A DNA stretch of 64,000 nt from Zerene cesonia. Its lineage: Eukaryota; Arthropoda; Insecta; Lepidoptera; Pieridae. The DNA lies in the NCBI RefSeq assembly GCF_012273895.1, contig NC_052119.1:7015990-7079989 (forward strand). The letters are read 5' to 3'. Of the stretch, positions 53,328 to 64,000 are shown piece by piece; the first letter of the stretch is position 1, and every line of letters starts with the position of its first letter. Made by a program: the position numbers and the translations under genes. A model generated the notes under the pieces. That model worked only from the letters and a program-made list of their open reading frames with translations, searched no databases and was not told where the DNA came from.

Positions 53328-56300
53328 AGTCTTATTATATTGCAGTATTGTGTGCATTTTTGATCCCAGTCCATCATATTTATTACAATACCATATTACC
53401 TACAATCAGAAAATGGTTTTAATAAAAGTTATGGTATGAACATTATTCCCGAATTAGTTATGCATGTATTTATGTAGGTTGTTAAAAGAAAAGACTAAGT
53501 GAAAAAATTCAACAAAAATAAATAATACCAAAACTAAATCCAGTCGAATGCGCTTAATCGTTTTATGGGATTAAGTAACAAATATGTTTTGTTTTTGTCA
53601 TATTAATTGGATACACCCACATGATATTTAATAAATCCACGTATTTACACAGATGAATAACTAATTCATAACGCCCAATCAATTATAGTGTGGGTCGGAA
53701 TCATGGTATTCAGCATTAATGTTTAACTAGGATCAATGGGGCTCTAAGGCTTATGTATCATCTGTCTAGTATAAAATGTACTACGATTAATTGAAATAGT
53801 TTATGTCACAATATATTGTTTTCATTTTATTTCATATCTAAAGTTCCTTATCTATAGCATATGTTTTTGGTGGAGATATGTATAATTTATAGTTTCTTCA
53901 AATTTATAGTAATAAAATTTATAAATTACGTTTGGCGTCTTATTATTTTAATAACATAATAAAGGAAGGATCATCGTGTCATAAAAATGTATATGTTATT
54001 ATCATTATTGCGTCTAAATTATTTTCTTTTTAATTATATTCTAGTGATGTACTTAGATTGTATTAAGACAGTAAAATATAGGCAATACGTAAGTATAAAC
54101 TAACTTCTAGTAGGTATGTATATCTATTTTTAGCATCGCTTTACTCAAGCTAATCTTGAAGTGAATCTAAATTAACTATAGAATATATTTTGACAATGGT
54201 ATTGGCGTATACACCAATGTATGTTTATTGTTAAAGTCTTTGCTAAACAATATGCAGATGTTTGAAATATGCTTCAATAAACACACTTATAAAAGAATCG
54301 AAACAATATTTTTTGTTGTTTTTAATTACAATGATATAATGTCACATGTAAATAAATATGAGTTTATATTTTCAGAGAACCACCAACTGCTAGCGAAATA
54401 GAAGTAAAGTGAAACATCTCGAATTGATATTTGTAAGTCAAACTGCATAACGGTTGTATGATGCGGTAAGTGGTACAACAAACAACATCAATATACTCTT
54501 AGTGAAGCGATGGTTTGCCACCTAGTGTGCATTCTATGTTTGGAGTTTCTTAGCTACGTGAATATGAAATGCACTTTAGAGATATAAAAGTAAAAAATAG
54601 GTTACTGAGTTCGGTAATTGTTTATGGTTACAGAATAATCATTTATTGTTGAAATTAAGAACCCTTTTTATTTATGGAAATATAAAAATTAAACAAACAA
54701 CTAAAATTGGTCAACGTGATGAGACCTCATAAAATTCATAAAGCTTCTAAATTATAAATAATATTGAAGTATGTATTTAATAACTTTTCGCTGGCTAATG
54801 AAATAAATACCGATATAACATGATTTGTTGAATCAGTTTTAGGATCTTTACTCCCATATCATCCCATGATACATATGAATAGTATCGTGCATATTTTATT
54901 CCATAATCCAAGACGCTATGATGCAGCACTACACAAGGGATTCGCTTCAGATAAAGGGTGTGCTATAATACGAAAAGCGTCAAGAGCATTCTCTACTCAA
55001 CACCTATTTGCAACATTGCACTCCCATTGCAACTTTAAAATTTAAACGAAGTTGTACACTGTTTTGTTTACATTTTAGTCTTTAGGGAAAGCCAGGGATT
55101 GTGTCGTGCAGATTACATTTGCACTCTTTGTTATTGCTATAGTGGTAACTGATGACAACTTGATGTTAGCGAAAAACAACAAAATATGACCGTAGACATC
55201 AAGATAAATTGAGTTTATGCGACTGTGAGCGCTGTTACAAACTCATAAGGTTCAGCTCATAAGGTTTCACATCATAAAATTATGTAATAGAACAGTGTAG
55301 TATGATGTTTTCTAGAAACAAATCAATAATTTATAACGACGAAACGAAGCGCGAATAATGTGTATGAAAATTCATAGGCAGAAACCAGATCACGAGTAGT
55401 TCTTAGAATGTTAGGGGTTATTTTAACGTAAGAATGATATAAGATAGTGAAAAAGCTGCATGAACACGCGCCGCTTTTATTAATTCTCGGAACAGATATT
55501 ATATTGATACGTGATATAAAAATATGAACGTATAACACCGTTACAACAGTATCATTATCTCTACACACAATATAATGCACCATCTTGTCTGCAATCAATG
55601 GGCGTCGTCCACAGCTATTGTCTTTTATTTACGAGAACCCATTATTAGTGCTTCGATTATTGCCATCTTGTTTTGTATCATACTTGGGAAAAAACGCTGT
55701 TTATTTTTAGGTGGTCTTATATATTTTATATTCTATTAAATAATTGTTGAATCTATTGAATTTGTTAGTGGATATTTTCATTCGTACAACGTATCAAAAA
55801 GGTATACTGTTATTAAAATAATTAATTTCTTAAGTTCCTTCTTTGTGTTTTTCGAAGATAAATATATTTCTTAGGGGGATTCGGATTTGAATCATATAAG
55901 TGATCCATTTTAATTGACAATTTAATTAAATGAAAAAGTAATCATATCTCTATAACATATTATCCAATAAAATTGACTCATAGACTCTGTGTTCCAAGAT
56001 CTAATATAAGAGATAGAGTAACGTCATATTAATAAAGTCATACGAAAAGACGTAATTACCTATGTTTTACTTAATTCTGACGTCAACATTATAATTGAAA
56101 TGTTTTAAATGCATACAATAGAGTGTGTTTAGAAACTGAATGTTTTTTCAACAATTTAAAATTTGGCATGGCTTCTATTTTAGCAGGAATCTCATCCTAT
56201 CACTCACCCATATTCTCCTCTACTATGATTAAAAAATATATTACTTATAATCTTTCACCATATAAAAGATATCAACCAAAATCCCGTCCAGATATCGTTA

Positions 56301-57519
56301 TTCTATAATTGGAAGATTGCTATATAGGACAGAGCTTATATCCCATGCATTCATCGTACCGATCACAATGCTCCAGTCATCCAGTCGCAATACAAGTGCC
56401 GGCGATTATGGTGCGTGCCAGATGGGACAAGCCTTTACATACTAATGGACTGTGTATCTTGGCTCGTTCATTTATACGTGAATTTGTGTATTTAGGAATT
56501 TCTTATATGTGAACTGCAATACAAATGATTCAATGGCTATTTAGCATAATAGTTAAGTTTTATTTGACTACGCTCTTACAATCCCATGACAGGATTGGGA
56601 AGTATTAACAAGCACTTACTGTTAAATTATCATAGAAATTCTTGTATCATCTGCCTTGAAATACTATTTTTATAAATAAAAGAATTTAAATATCATTTCT
56701 CACAGATATCCACGTGGTTTTCGCCTTCACATCATTTATAATGATTCTAGTCAGCAGCATCAGAAAAGTAGCCCTTTCTAATGTATTATTTTAAAGCTCT
56801 GTGTGTTTAAAGTATAGCAATGTTTGCAAAGTCCGTTGGCTGGTTAAGGGTCGTGTTGACAGAACGGGAGGTCACCCGCATACGTTACTGAGCTTCCAGA
56901 TAAGAGCCTGAAAAATGGATTGCTGAATCTGATTGATTGGCGAACGGGCATTTGTTGACTTTGCGAGCACTTCGTGAAAGTTTTATTAAATCAAAAAGTG
57001 AAGAGCGTTAGGGGAATGCGGATTTCATATATTGTTATATATCCAAAAGTGAAAGGTTTTATATATAGATGTTAAAATACGCATGGATCTTTGAAAGATT
57101 GTTAAACTTTTTGCGGATTTGTACGGTGGTTTGTTAATTCTTCTGTATTGTTTTGTTCCATAGAAAAATGCTCAGAAGTTGTAATAATAATTTAAAAGTT
57201 CCGGTAAATAAGCAGGTATGCATATAATTATACCTATAATTGGTAAAATTAAGAAATCATTTCATATCCTTCAATAAATCATTTCTGAAAGCTTTCTTTT
57301 TATCCCCTTCAATGCCAGCTCCTTAGTTGTATTATATTGACACCAACTGCTACCTTATTATCTTTTACTAATGTAAATGTAGCTAAGTATCTGTTTCTGG
57401 CAAAAATATCTTCAAATCCAGTGTTATGATAATTGAGAATTTCTATGTCTCTCTGCATACAATACATTATACCACATAAAGTGAAGCAAGATATTTTTAA
57501 TTGAACTATATAATTTACT
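53328..57519. other. Long non-coding stretch
   Basis: About 4.2 kb without a recognised repeat. A weak possible terminal exon is at 54376-54412 (acceptor TATATTTTCAG, then a frame reading EPPTASEIEVK and TGA); it is too short to call. GCCACCTAGTG at 54517-54527 resembles an insect CTCF core. Short open frames at 55323-56512 are unrecognised. Confidence 0.35.
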
Positions 57520-57743
57520 GTATCCCTTTCCCTTATCCTTCCCAAGCCTATACTTTATTCCTGTCGTGAATCTTTTGTTTTTTCCTTTCATCTTGTAATG
57601 TTAATCCATTTTTGGAGGCATAAGGTATGCAAAACGACCTTACGCCTCTGCAAATGTTCATGGTCGGTGATAGCATTTACCATCGGGCGTCACACCAGCT
57701 CCATCGAATTTGCAATTTGCGATTTTGACATAGAAAAAAAAAA
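57520..57743 (+). mobile_element. GCTATGACATAAAA-family retroelement, 5'-truncated
   Basis: CCCTTTCCCTTATCCTTCCC leads into AGGCATAAGGTATGCAAAAC, GACCTTACGCCTCTGCAAAT and the GTTCATGGTCGGTGATAGCA box, and ends TTTTGACATAGAAAAAAAAA. Plus orientation; head missing. Confidence 0.65.
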
Positions 57744-59964
57744 CTCTTGTATTCATTTTTAACTTTTTCTCTGTTTTAAACTGAAACATTACCCTATAAT
57801 AATATGTTAATAAACACTACAATGCCTAAAATTGTTTCAAGTATCAAAATTTATGGGATCCTAATGTTGTTATTGATATCGAGCTACCATATAACTTGAT
57901 TGAAATCCATCGCATGCCGGAAACAAAACTATGGCTAACTCCAGTAATACAATAAATATTAAAAGGACAATAATATATCATTATATAATTAAGTTATCTT
58001 TTCACCCTTGACGCTAACAATAGCTGTTGAAATATTTAATATCATTATACCAAAAGACAGCCTCTCAAATATTATAGGTTGTAATCATGCAATGCTTTAG
58101 GCTTCCTACTAACTAGCGGCTAAGGTATATTTTATATCTGTACGAGTAACGTTACAGTAACAATTCCAAAATTGATTATAATATACATCATTTTATGCAT
58201 AGGGCAGACAGGAATTAAATTTCACAATTTTCCTTACATTTTTATAGACATAAGAAAACTTATGAAGTTCTTAATATTTTACCATAATACTTAGTATGAT
58301 ATAATGCAATACCAAATTTATGAAATTATTCAATAAACTGAAATACACCTTAACTCAATGACTATAATCGTTATTTTAGGATAATGTACTATTATAATAC
58401 AGCCATAGAAAATATGACGGTTTCCACGTTCATGAATACCACTTTATAAAGTAGTTCGAACAACAGGTGGGGTGGCGGGTCAAAGGTGACGTTTTAAAAG
58501 GAAATTGTATGATTATGAGTCGTTTTGTTTCGTAAACCGTGACTGGGATTTTATCTTTACTGTCTTTGGAGGTGGACACAACTGCTTGGAGTTTTAAATA
58601 CCGATTTTTCGTAATTATTCTTTTCGCTTGTCTGTTTATTATTTGTAAGTTAACAATACTATCTTTCTTAAAACGAAAAAACTGCTTTGGTCAAATTTAA
58701 ATAGTGCATTCAATTTAATAGAAAAAACATATAGCTTTCACATACACGTGTTTATTGTATTTTATAGTGAAATATACGTAAAATAATAATCGTATGTGAC
58801 CTTGAATATAAAAAATACAGCAACCCTTTGCGGGATTTTAATTTCAGTTCAAAATGCCATTCACAGCATTAATAATTGAAAGGTGCTTCAGAGACACGAA
58901 GGTAAGCCAAAAGTGTGCGTGTTTTCTTTGTAATACGGCCAATTTCGAATGGCAGTCATACATTATTTTTAAAAAGACATCAACGTTTTGCATTTCACCA
59001 TAAAATTGGATACTAACTTCGCGAAATGTACGTGAGTCACAGTACAAAGCGAGTTTTATGTCGGTGGGCAGTATGAAAAATTTAATATGTCCTGTGAAGA
59101 CTCGAAGAATCTGAAATAAATATTATATTGTATAGTTGGATTTATTATAAGGCGATTTGCATAAGAAGGTTTAACAGCCGAGTCTTGGGGTAGAATATCG
59201 TGCCTTGCATCTAAATAACCTTTGTATTTCCAAATATTGACCTTCGTTTCCTTTCCGGATATTTAATCCATCGAGTACCAAATTGAGGCGAAAAGATTTT
59301 CTCAAAGAAATTTGTTTACTCACAAATTATCTGTTCTTATAATTTAAAAATACGTATGAATACTTGTTTTTTATGTAAAATATTTGACTGGGAGAAATAT
59401 CTAACTTACGTTTATTGAAAATATCTGCTGTGACTTGCGGTTTACTCAAATCATAAACTTACATGATATGTCTACCCTTTATACCTATAATCCTAAATGG
59501 ACTAACTATTACTTAATGATTTTCTTTAATCGTTAAAAACATCTAACAGTGTAATAATATGTAAGTAACATTACACTCAAAGTATAACAAGATATGAAAT
59601 AACAATCAAGCAAACTTTATTTGCCTTTTGTATCCACCACAAAACTGTGATGATGGGTTTTGTAATCAACACTTAACTATTTTCGCAAATCATGAATGAT
59701 TCATTAAAACGTAATCTTAAAGGCTTTTAACATCTAAAGCGCTCAAACCCTAATTAAATACATTGCAAAAACATAAAGAATTAAAATGAAAGTCATTATG
59801 AAAGCTTTCAAGTCGTACGCAAATGTTGATTGTTTTTTATAGCTCTTGACTTGATGAAAATATGTATGAGAAATGTTTATAACATGTTTATGATAACTGC
59901 GCAATGAATTTTGCAGTTGTTTCTAGGATGTTTTTTAAAAATAAATATAACGTGATATCTTGTA
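57744..59964. other. Non-coding stretch
   Basis: No gene or repeat recognised. Confidence 0.4.
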
Positions 59965-60280
59965 TGTGGTAGTCGAGCTCGCTTCGGTACGATTTGCGCC
60001 AGCTCGCACCGGGGAAGTACCACACCCCTATAGAAAACCGGAGTGAAATAGCATACTGCCGTATTTCATTCGGTAAGTGGGGGAGCCGGAGACCCACATT
60101 TCCATTATTTCTCTTGTCATTCCTTTCTTCATCCCTTTCCAATTTGAAGTCGTTCCATTTGTAGAGGCGTAAGGTCTGCAATCGACTACACGCTTCTACA
60201 AATGTTCATGGGCGGTGGTAGCGCTTACCATCCGGTGACCCACCAGCTCCATTGCCGACGGTGACATAAAAAAATATAAA
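59965..60280 (+). mobile_element. GCTATGACATAAAA-family retroelement, full copy
   Basis: It starts TGTGGTAGTCGAGCTCGCTT, followed by CGCCAGCTCGCACCGGGGAA, GTACCACACCCCTATAGAAA, GTGGGGGAGCCGGAGACCCA, the CATGGGCGGTGGTAGCGCTT box and GACGGTGACATAAAAAAATA. More diverged from 20218 and 27314 than they are from each other, and closer to 8851-9200 (both have CTTACGCCTCTACAAATG-type boxes). The 97-codon minus-strand open frame is a shadow. Confidence 0.75.
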
Positions 60281-60370
60281 TATATGTATCATGTTCTCAA
60301 CAATTTATTTCTGGTGGGAACGTCACTGTAACTAACGACAGTTTTGACGCGTTTAACGTGAATATCAATA

Positions 60371-60560
60371 CCTACTTAATATTACGAATGCGAAAGAAAC
60401 GCTGTCTGTCTTCTTCACTAAAATACAGAATTGAAATTTAGTACAGAGATATGTTACGACTCAAGTAATAGAGGATAGTTTATATCCCGGAATACCCATG
60501 GAAACAGCAACTATGCAAGAAAACCATGCACTATCTTTTTCTTTGACTACGCGATTGAAG
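60371..60560 (+). mobile_element. Degraded Helitron-like or LINE-tail repeat
   Basis: CTACTTAATATTACGAATGC, then GAAAGAAACGCTGTCTGTCT, AAATTTAGTACAGAGATATG and AGGATAGTTTATATCCCGGA follow the order of a common lepidopteran repeat related to family F on the opposite strand. No clean 3' CTAG end. Confidence 0.4.
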
Positions 60561-61194
60561 CCACGAGACCAGTTATTCACATAAGTACTATAAAATACTT
60601 GTAGTAGTATTCAACCGAAATAATTGAAGATGCAATACAAGTATACTTTTTGTGTCTGTAAGAATGGGAAACAGGTCGTTTATCGTGATAGTGTTCATAC
60701 TCCGATCGAAGTGTTCATAAGAATAGAATATTTGAAGAATGCATTACCCAAAACGTTGGACGAGTCATAACTATTCTTTGCTCTTAGTCATTACAGGAAT
60801 TAGTAAAAGACGTTGTCATACAAAATGAATGGCCCACGATAATATCAGACTGCAAGTCGTGGTATAATGTACGTGGATCGAGATAACCGCGCCCAACTTT
60901 CGCGACCATGTACTGGGAAATGTCACAACAATGGAACGGTATAAAGAGTTAAATTAGTGATAAACGTAGTTTTACTTATTTCATGCACGTGCATTTCTGT
61001 TTCCGATGTGGTATTTTACTGTTTGAATGTGTTGTATATTATGGTTTAGATTAGCGTGAGTAGTACGAATTTTGAGACTATAATGCTATCTGGAAACTTT
61101 GTCTCAAGTCGACATTCAAGTAAAATTTAATGATTTGTAACCGTAGAGGAATAAAGTTTTTTTGTTAATTTCGGCATTAACGTGTCGTCGTCTT
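60561..61194. other. No recognisable feature
   Basis: Nothing seen. Confidence 0.4.
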
Positions 61195-61400
61195 ATAAAA
61201 AAATAATATTAAAAATGTGAAAGTTTGTTTGTCCGTCAGTCACGCTGAAACTACAGAACGGATTTTGATGAAATGTGGTATACAGATAGGGTATGAACTG
61301 ACTTGGGTGATAGGATACTCTTGCAAAATGCTCCCCTGGCATAAAACAGGGATCTTGATATCGGGGCTGAGCCGGGACGAGAGGCCAGTAATCAAGAAGT
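61195..61400 (+). mobile_element. Degraded repeat with AATATTAAAAATGTGAAAG start
   Basis: AATATTAAAAATGTGAAAGT and TTGTTTGTCCGTCAGTCACG, then CAGAACGGATTTTGATGAAA and GGGGCTGAGCCGGGACGAGA, follow the plan of a lepidopteran repeat with a TATAAATGCGAAAGTTTG start. The ends are unclear, and the 64-codon open frame is accidental. Confidence 0.4.
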
Positions 61401-61773
61401 TTCTTTATTAAAATGTTCGTAAATTAAGTATGGAAAACAAAGTTAACAGAATAAATCCTCATAATTGTGTGCTACCGATCATTTTCTCGAGATAATTAAA
61501 GGTGGACTTTCGACGGAAATATCAAATCATTCTAATTAAAAGTCCTAATGACTACCGTTTCTTCGTATCCTGTTTCTAACATGTAAATTGTGGGACTGTA
61601 GACATATTTGGTAATGCGTGTTTAGGTAGTTTCACTCAATTCCTTAATGCCCTTTGAAAGCATTTATAACTTTTATTTTTCTTTAATTTAGAGTCCGTCT
61701 GTTACCACAGTTTGTCCATAGAATATATGTAGGGTTACGTACACAGTAATAAAATAGGTTTTTAAATTTAAAA
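61401..61773. other. No recognisable feature
   Basis: Nothing seen. Confidence 0.4.
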
Positions 61774-61960
61774 CTAGAGGCATGCCCCGGCTTGGCCCGT
61801 GGTACATACATAACCTATAGTGGTACATATATAGCCTGCCTCAATATATGGGCTTCTAACACTTGAATAATTTTTCAAATCGGACCAGCAGTTCCTGAGA
61901 TTAGCGCGTTCAAACAAACAAAGAAACAAATTCTCCATCTTTATAATATTATTATAGAGA
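61774..61960 (-). mobile_element. Helitron-like element, family E
   Basis: On the minus strand it begins TCTCTATAATAATATTATAA at 61960, preceded by A, and ends CTAG at 61774. The plus-strand text GCCCCGGCTTGGCCCGTGGT and TTTTTCAAATCGGACCAGCA, then GATTAGCGCGTTCAAACAAA, defines the family. The base outside CTAG fits the A/T context. Confidence 0.6.
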
Positions 61961-62571
61961 TGTTGTTTATATTAAATGACTCGTATAATCATTTATAGTT
62001 TGCCTTATTTATAATGTTTCTCGATGACTATTACATGATTTTAACACGACAACTACAATTTCACATTTACCAATAAATTTAATATCGTAGACAAAAAAAA
62101 CACAACAGCTAACTGTTATATCGCCCATAAAAATTCTTTAGACCTAAAAAAGTGGTCATCGTTTTAGAATGCGTAGTCTACGAACAACATTTCATATGAT
62201 ATTTCTCTATAAAAACTACTTACCTTAGTCACTATGTTCAGTTTTCAATCTAAACTATCCGCTATACGCTAGCCATATAATTTTCAACTTGTAGCATCAA
62301 CGGAAACTATATTTATGCTTGGCTACCTCTAAGCTGGAACTCACAAAAAGTCGATCATTATCATAGAAAATTGTTAGTCAATGGAGCTGATTTGTGGTTA
62401 CACGGGCCGTTCTGGACCGACGTAAAACATATTTTGATTATAATGAGGTTGTTTGTCGTGCTGGGTGATTTGTTTTATTGTCCATTATCAATTGCTTTAC
62501 ATTTTTATATGTATAACTGTATAACTTACAGTTGAACATATCTTTTGCGTGCTGTATTCGCTTTAGGAATA
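61961..62571. other. No recognisable feature
   Basis: Nothing seen. Confidence 0.4.
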
Positions 62572-62719
62572 CTAGCGGTGGGCCCAGGCTTCGCCCGTGG
62601 TACACAATATAGCCTAGAGCTACTAGAAATCACGTACTCATCCAACAGTGAAATAATTTTTGAAAGAGGTTCACTAGTTCTTGATATTAGAGCGTTGAAA
62701 CAAACTCTTCAGCTATGAT
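62572..62719 (-). mobile_element. Helitron-like element, family E, 5' end lost
   Basis: CTAG at 62572, then CGGTGGGCCCAGGCTTCGCC and CGTGGTACACAATATAGCCT, then ATATTAGAGCGTTGAAACAA, match 61774-61960 in the same orientation. Similarity stops near CTCTTCAGCT at 62706-62715, before the expected 5' TC end. Confidence 0.55.
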
Positions 62720-63458
62720 TGTGAAAACATAAAACCCCAAGTCGAAGAAAATTCTAAACATCAAATATATACGTTTATAAATAAACGCATCCTAGTTGTA
62801 TCTTTGTATACAGAATACAAGATATTAGCGAATAAGTAATTACATGATTATAAAAAGGAAAACAATCGGTAGTTACTAAATTAACATATTCCAAAATGAA
62901 CATTCTACGCAACAACTTCACCAATTAACACTAAACTCATGCTACGGATATACTCATTATCCAATATCAATTAGCACCTCGATTAGTACTTTATAAATCC
63001 TCACCAAAAACAGTCATTATTGCCCACTCAATATCTTACTTAGTGTGTTCAACATTATCCAACAAATACACCAGAATTTGAGTTAATGTGTGATTCAAAC
63101 AGTTACAACGGAAGTTTGAACACGGACTGGCCCGACTGGTTCTTAATTAACATAAAAACAAAGCAAGTAATGCATTGAACGATTTCTCTAAGCATTCTTC
63201 GTTCACCCATCGGGTCCGGTATCTGTCCCATCTAGTCGTAATCCAATGACATCAGATAAGGTTATATCTTGTTAATATGAGACCGCGATTTAATGATATA
63301 ACGAATTTTATTGGAATCAGTTCAATTTTTAATATTCAGATTATAGCATTCAAATGTTTTAGAAATGTCATTAATTCAAAAGAAATATATACTTAGTCTG
63401 GCCATAAATACTGTTACACTTAATTATAAAAAAATATTACATTTGAATTTCGAATCTG
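62720..63458. other. No recognisable feature
   Basis: AT-rich up to the gap; nothing seen. Confidence 0.4.
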
Positions 63459-64000
63459 NNNNNNNNNNNNNNNNNNNNNNNNNNNNNNNNNNNNNNNNNN
63501 NNNNNNNNNNNNNNNNNNNNNNNNNNNNNNNNNNNNNNNNNNNNNNNNNNNNNNNNNNNNNNNNNNNNNNNNNNNNNNNNNNNNNNNNNNNNNNNNNNNN
63601 NNNNNNNNNNNNNNNNNNNNNNNNNNNNNNNNNNNNNNNNNNNNNNNNNNNNNNNNNNNNNNNNNNNNNNNNNNNNNNNNNNNNNNNNNNNNNNNNNNNN
63701 NNNNNNNNNNNNNNNNNNNNNNNNNNNNNNNNNNNNNNNNNNNNNNNNNNNNNNNNNNNNNNNNNNNNNNNNNNNNNNNNNNNNNNNNNNNNNNNNNNNN
63801 NNNNNNNNNNNNNNNNNNNNNNNNNNNNNNNNNNNNNNNNNNNNNNNNNNNNNNNNNNNNNNNNNNNNNNNNNNNNNNNNNNNNNNNNNNNNNNNNNNNN
63901 NNNNNNNNNNNNNNNNNNNNNNNNNNNNNNNNNNNNNNNNNNNNNNNNNNNNNNNNNNNNNNNNNNNNNNNNNNNNNNNNNNNNNNNNNNNNNNNNNNNN
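63459..64000. other. Assembly gap reaching the window end
   Basis: N from 63459 onward; its true end lies outside the window. Confidence 0.99.

Overview
The window is a stretch of nuclear DNA from a butterfly or moth (Lepidoptera). It is AT-rich and almost entirely non-coding. None of the open reading frames longer than 60 codons resembles a protein I recognise; the longest are translations of gap Ns or of repeats. There are no rRNA genes, no complete tRNA genes, no CRISPR array and no bacterial-style operon. The best reading is intergenic or long-intron sequence. The order is inferred from the repeats: short Lep1-type Helitrons, tRNA-headed SINEs whose tails end in TGATGATG-type repeats, and a poly(A) retroelement ending GCTATGACATAAAA are all, to my knowledge, typical lepidopteran families.

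Mobile elements make up most of the recognisable content. About twenty short non-autonomous Helitron-like copies are spread over the window (for example 2694-2895, 9620-9822, 17537-17737, 25723-26023, 27712-28680, 30044-30237, 32415-32613, 41972-42173, 48870-49069, 51661-51832 and 61774-61960). They fall into about seven families that share little internally. Intact copies begin TC, end CTAG after a small GC-rich hairpin, and mostly sit between A and T. Retroelements include three copies of one tRNA-headed SINE (8683, 43420, 53015), two of another (3362, 41660), and eight full or partial copies of the GCTATGACATAAAA family on both strands. DNA-transposon remnants include a hAT-type MITE with a clean 8-bp target duplication (26727-26991), a 121-bp terminal-inverted-repeat element (14320-14440), and a terminal-inverted-repeat element at 664-941 with an expanded 12-bp minisatellite inside it.

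The most unusual item is a foldback element present twice (33832-34036 and 40847-41029). Each copy is a near-perfect or perfect 66-70 bp palindrome. Both arms carry a tRNA-like T-arm with a B-box-like motif, and each copy is flanked by its own 12-13 bp target duplication, a length expected of retrotransposition rather than of cut-and-paste MITEs.

Non-repeat signals are weaker. They are a GC-rich patch with consecutive palindromes and a TATA-like box (42400-43090), a possible last coding exon with coding-like codon use (46972-47039), and several isolated hairpins (13600-13647, 31809-31839, 34861-34904). Two runs of N occur. The internal 1000-N gap (24553-25552) is flanked on both sides by the same 77 bp, so it is probably a false gap between overlapping contigs. 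The second runs from 63459 to the end of the window.
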